A stretch of DNA of 64,000 bases from assembly GCA_026874595.1 (NCBI GenBank), contig CM049310.1, positions 47,257,058-47,321,057 of the forward strand, written 5' to 3'. Each line of letters begins with the position of its first letter. Position 1 is the first letter of the stretch. A program made the translations under genes and the position numbers. This stretch comes from Sipunculus nudus. Taxonomy: Eukaryota; Annelida; Sipuncula; Golfingiida; Sipunculidae. The notes under the pieces are model-generated. The model saw only the letters and a program-made list of their open reading frames with translations. It did no database searches and had not been told where the DNA came from. Below are positions 60,136-64,000 of the stretch, piece after piece.

Positions 60136-60880
60136 TTCCCTCTTCCTGGGTTGGGGGGCTTTAACAAATGACCATATGGCTAATTGACTTTGCCGCTTTA
60201 AAAATGTTTAGAATCAGTCTGTTATATGGTTTATGTCAATGGTTTTCCAAACGTATATATACTGCATGTGTTAAAATACGTTGTTCCATCTAGTGTGCGT
60301 CCTCCCCCAAAAATAAATATTCATGCTTTGACCTACATTCCAATGAAAGAAGAAGAATGTTTTCGACGCCAGTGGAGACAATGGAATGTACTCTTTAAAT
60401 CGAAACTTGTCCTTTTATTTCGTCTTTCAAATTTAAAGCGTTTACCCGAAAGTAAATATAGCTTTTATGGTATCTAATTGTCACATAATTTATGCCAAGA
60501 TCAGATAAGAGGGGAATATTATGTTTACAAACAAAATTGGCCTATATGAAAATACATCGACACGGCATAAAATGTAATATTCATGTACTTCGATCGTCAT
60601 ACATCATCATATTTTTTATTTCAAAATTTATGTAATATTTGCATTTTCTGTGTCTTATCAAGTCACATATAGTTTATCATCATTCACTTTATACAGCACG
60701 TGATCTCGCATGCACGATGGTTTGAAATATGCACTTCATAATCGAGTAGGCCTACGACTACCAAATAATTGTGATATCTCTATCATAACAAGTAATTTTG
60801 TGTTACTAGACATAACATAATGATATGCATTTACAGTTATTTAATTTAATTTAAATATAATATACGAGTATAATTATTTG
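60136..60880. other. Upstream intergenic sequence, nothing recognised
   Basis: An AT-rich region upstream of the EHMT promoter. A plus-strand frame at 60226-60477 has no homology or start context that I can support. Confidence 0.5.
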
Positions 60881-60899
60881 TTGATATAAGCATATAACA

Positions 60900-61109
60900 C
60901 GTTTCCGGGGGAAATCCAGATTTTGGGAAGGGTATAGGCCAGCCCAGGAAGACTATTAAGAAGACCTAAAAAAAAAGGCTTCTCAGCATAATCCAGAGAG
61001 GGAGGGACCCAGGCCGGCAAAATTGGTTTAAAACGCTAAAAAAGGGGTCATGCGGCTCAAAATGAGGGGTCCGGATCCCCTGGACCCCCCCCCCCTGAAT
61101 CTGCCACTG
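60900..61109. mobile_element. hAT-like element remnant (one end)
   Basis: The right end on the minus strand reads CAGTGGCAGATTCAGG followed by a G run, the widespread CAGTGGCGGATCCAGG-type hAT terminus. A matching left end is not found, so it is truncated or decayed. The left limit is a guess. Confidence 0.5.
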
Positions 61110-62149
61110 TGTTTGAGATTTTTTTATATCTAGTCATAATTTAGGGCTAGATATGAAAAAACTCGTAGGGAATGCAACCTGTAAAGTAATGACACTTGGG
61201 ATAATATATTGCAGATCGAAAAACTTTATCGTCAGCAAACCGTCTATAATATATATACTATATAAGGCCTACTTGTTACAAATAAACCTATTAGCATCAA
61301 TTTTCCTGCTCATTTGACCGGATACATGGTGCTGTTATTGTCAAAACCTTCCTCCCAACACGTTAAAGACGATAGAACTTAATTTTATTTAAATATTGAA
61401 TATTAAGCTAAATGGCAGGATGCTAGAACAGAAAACACATTTTCAAATGCACGAAGCAAGAAATGTAAACATAAGTATTTGAAATTATGCATGATGTTCT
61501 AACGATATATTGGACCAGCCAGGTGTTCTTTTATTGGAGTTTAGTTGAGCTAGTTTATTAATCAGGATTGAACTAAAGATGGTAACAGCTATAATATTGT
61601 GTTCGAGAATCTAAACGTAGGCCTATTGGAGTAAAATGGAGACAACAGAAATATATTACAATAATATCACGAATTGGACAATATATATATCTTACAGGAG
61701 ATAATAAACGTCTTGTACCATGAACTGTATTTAGGCCTTTCATACCTAATTAACTGGGATACATGGAGACAGCATCCCCTACATGTGGGTTTAACATTTA
61801 TCTCAGTTGAAATAATTGCCTATTGTTTACAGTAAAGGAGAGGAGGCATGCATGCAGGGTGTTGGATTGGGCCTGCATGCTTTCCGGATTATCAGATTCG
61901 ACATATATACTGACATATATACATATCCTACATTATATATAAGGGTATATACCGCAGTGCTGTATGTATACAAGTGGCTATAAACAGATGGTTGGCTGAA
62001 ACTATTGAATGTGTCATGAATGTGTTTTATAATTTCATGAAATACTGCATGGTTTAAAGTTGTCATAAAGTGAACGGAGAGAGTAAAGCCTTAATATAAA
62101 GACAGGGCTTTTTTATTTAGGATTCCTCAAAATAACCCTGCGATATGGT

Positions 62150-62245
62150 TCTTTAAAACACCTCAAGGGTTCTTTAAAGAACCCTGTCAAATAGGGTTCT
62201 TAAAAGAAGCCTGTCAAAAAGGGTTCTTTAAAGAACCAAATAGCG
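62150..62245. repeat. Tandem palindromic GGGTTCTTTAAAGAACCC units
   Basis: Three successive units of about 27 bp around gggttctttaaagaaccctg. The first is a near-perfect palindrome, the second imperfect, the third partial. Confidence 0.8.
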
Positions 62246-62375
62246 TTCCATATTTGTGCTGGGGTATAAGAACACTACTGAGTTCTTTAAACCACATCGA
62301 TTTAAACCACACCGATATAGAGTGTAGGTATGATACGAGGATCATAGAGGAGCATTTATTACAGCTTTTCTTTTC

Positions 62376-62378
<3 letters not shown>

Positions 62379-62427
<49 letters not shown>
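62379..62427. repeat. (AT)n microsatellite
   Basis: About 49 bp of AT, directly left of a nested hairpin block. Confidence 0.95.
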
Positions 62428-62428
<1 letters not shown>

Positions 62429-62435
62429 ATCGGTA

Positions 62436-62520
62436 GATCGGATATCGGGTCTGACCCATCTTAAGATGGGCGACACGATATCCGATCGGTTATTGGGTCA
62501 GAACCATCTTAAGATGGGTC
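62436..62520. repeat. Nested inverted repeats between two AT microsatellites
   Basis: GATCGGATATCG (62436-62447) is the exact inverse of CGATATCCGATC (62476-62487). Between them is the 16-bp palindrome CCCATCTTAAGATGGG (62455-62470). A second ACCATCTTAAGATGGGT follows near 62503-62519. Confidence 0.9.
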
Positions 62521-62571
62521 AGAAATCGGGAGATGGCTCCTAACATATATATAGTATGAACCAAATGAATT

Positions 62572-62574
<3 letters not shown>

Positions 62575-62607
<33 letters not shown>

Positions 62608-62608
62608 T
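62575..62608. repeat. (AT)n microsatellite
   Basis: About 34 bp of AT on the right side of the hairpin block. Confidence 0.95.
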
Positions 62609-62882
62609 ATTAAAAAAGACAAAGATACATATCATGCTTTAACCTGCATGCCCTTTTCTCTTATAATGCGGATACATAAACACGTGAATACTTTATAAAC
62701 ATAGGAACCGCTCTTAGAAAAATGTTGGTAAGTGTATTTGCACTATATATATATACATGCAGTGAAGCAATAAATATTTCCCTGGTACATATAGCTATCA
62801 TCACTATCATAACTAAATATTCCCATGGCTGTAAACAGCTATATATTAAAACAAATATTTTTTTTCATTAGTGTCGGCATGC

Positions 62883-63021
62883 ATATATATTGATGCATAT
62901 ATATATATATTATATATATATATATATAAGAAATTTTATATTTCTTATATATAGTTAGTACGAAATTAAACTCAAAACAACCTCTCTATGTCAGTATATA
63001 TCAAGCTCATGCATGCACTAG

Positions 63022-63077
<56 letters not shown>
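62883..63077. repeat. AT and GT microsatellites
   Basis: AT tracts lie at about 62883-62930 and 63019-63054, followed by a (GT)n tract to about 63077. Confidence 0.9.
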
Positions 63078-63084
<7 letters not shown>

Positions 63085-63439
63085 TTATTTTAATATCAGC
63101 TGGCCTTCACAGAAGTGACTTTAAAATGGTAAAAAAATTATTATTCATTAATATGTTGGATCTCGGCTCGCGACCATGTATAACTAGATATATATATATT
63201 CAGCCAAAGTTATCGGTTATAATTGAGGACAATCAAGAACCAGTATATGATGATTTTCGGTTTTCCAGGCGAGCTAGAGGAATCATTGTACCACTTCTAC
63301 AGAAAAATGATGTAATTGTATGATTCTTGATGTTTCCAAGGTTGATTCCTCAAATATTCACTGACAAGCTAATGGATCCTAAAAGCATAATGTTTGCAAA
63401 TAGAACAATTAGAAGTGACCACAGAGGTACATGCATAGT

Positions 63440-63765
63440 GGGCCAGACAAAGTTGCTTTTTAAGAGCATTGCTTGTTAATAGCTGGCCTCCATGAAGACC
63501 AATCAGCCACAGAGTGAAGAAAAAATTGTGGGTGAATGCCACCAAAAATTAAGAATTTCAAGGTCATTTTCAAGGTCAAACTGACCAATGGGCCAGCCAA
63601 GGGCAAGTTTGCACTTTTGTGGATACTGCTTTTTAGTATCAGGCATCAATGGTAGATCAATCAACCAAACATTGACGGAATAAGGGTATGTTCAAGGTAA
63701 TTTCCAAGGTCATTTTCAAGGCCAAACCGAATAAAATTAAATCTGAACCGGTGAAGTGTTTCTCC
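63440..63765 (+). repeat. Two diverged tandem units of ~165 bp
   Basis: Landmarks gggccagacaaagttgc / gggccagccaagggcaag and ttcaaggtcattttcaaggt / ttccaaggtcattttcaagg recur once each. It may be part of a larger repeat cut by the window edge. Confidence 0.5.
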
Positions 63766-64000
63766 ATCAATGAAACCAGGGAAAATTCGGTAACCTTAGG
63801 CTTCAGAGTTATTTCTGTGTTATTTTCTTACACTTGCATGTATGAAAAGTACAACTTATATGCGTGTTTTTGTTAACACAGTAATGTTTTAACTCCTCTA
63901 AATCAAAGCCGATAGAAGGGGAGTTAAGGGATATTGTTTTGTGTGTTCCCCAAAGTGCCTTTACTCATTGTGAATAACACAATAAAAATGGCCACATTTG

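Noticed and set aside
60226-60477. 83-codon plus-strand frame upstream of EHMT as a divergent gene
   Set aside because: The composition is not protein-like in any way I recognise, with no splice partner and no promoter on that strand beyond the EHMT one.
62988-63323. 111-codon frame near the right edge
   Set aside because: Half of it is AT/GT microsatellite (YIYIYI, VCVCVC), and the rest has no recognisable domain.

Overview
The window is animal nuclear DNA. It is AT-rich, with long introns, GT-AG splice sites and dense transposon debris. The gene content, intron style and repeat mix suggest a lophotrochozoan, most likely a mollusc, but this is inference and the species is not determined.

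One protein-coding gene is present. It lies on the minus strand, fills 60061 down to 16324, and is a complete EHMT (G9a/GLP) histone H3 lysine-9 methyltransferase in 28 exons whose phases agree at all but one or two junctions. In order it encodes a disordered basic N-terminus with an ARKS histone-like motif and an AT-hook-like patch, a cysteine-rich zinc region, seven to eight ankyrin repeats with an intact methyl-lysine cage, a pre-SET cysteine cluster, a SET domain and a post-SET motif. The 5' end is split: exons 1-2 (24 aa) join exon 4 in frame, while the 519-codon exon 3 cannot be read from exons 1-2 and must use its own ATG. The gene therefore appears to encode a short form of about 1045 aa and a long form of about 1540 aa. 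A compact promoter with NRF-1-like and E2F-like sites sits just upstream of exon 1.

Layout: 1-930 has weak promoter-like motifs only. 930-3040 is a decayed LINE. 4293-13194 lies between inverted hAT-like ends and contains nested copies of a repeat family with GCTCAGCTG/CAGCTGAGC inverted ends and internal ~650 bp modules. About 14.1-16.3 kb is the EHMT 3' UTR. 16.3-60.1 kb is EHMT, its introns holding Helitron-like elements, several TIR elements (two with 8-bp target duplications), three minisatellites and a nested insertion near 47.5-50.2 kb. 60.1-64 kb is intergenic, rich in AT microsatellites and hairpins.

The most unusual signal is a 32-bp minisatellite next to ankyrin exon 16. Its unit is a copy of that exon's own end and 5' splice site, so the intron begins with a ladder of some 17 pseudo-donors; a Helitron-like element has since been inserted into the ladder.
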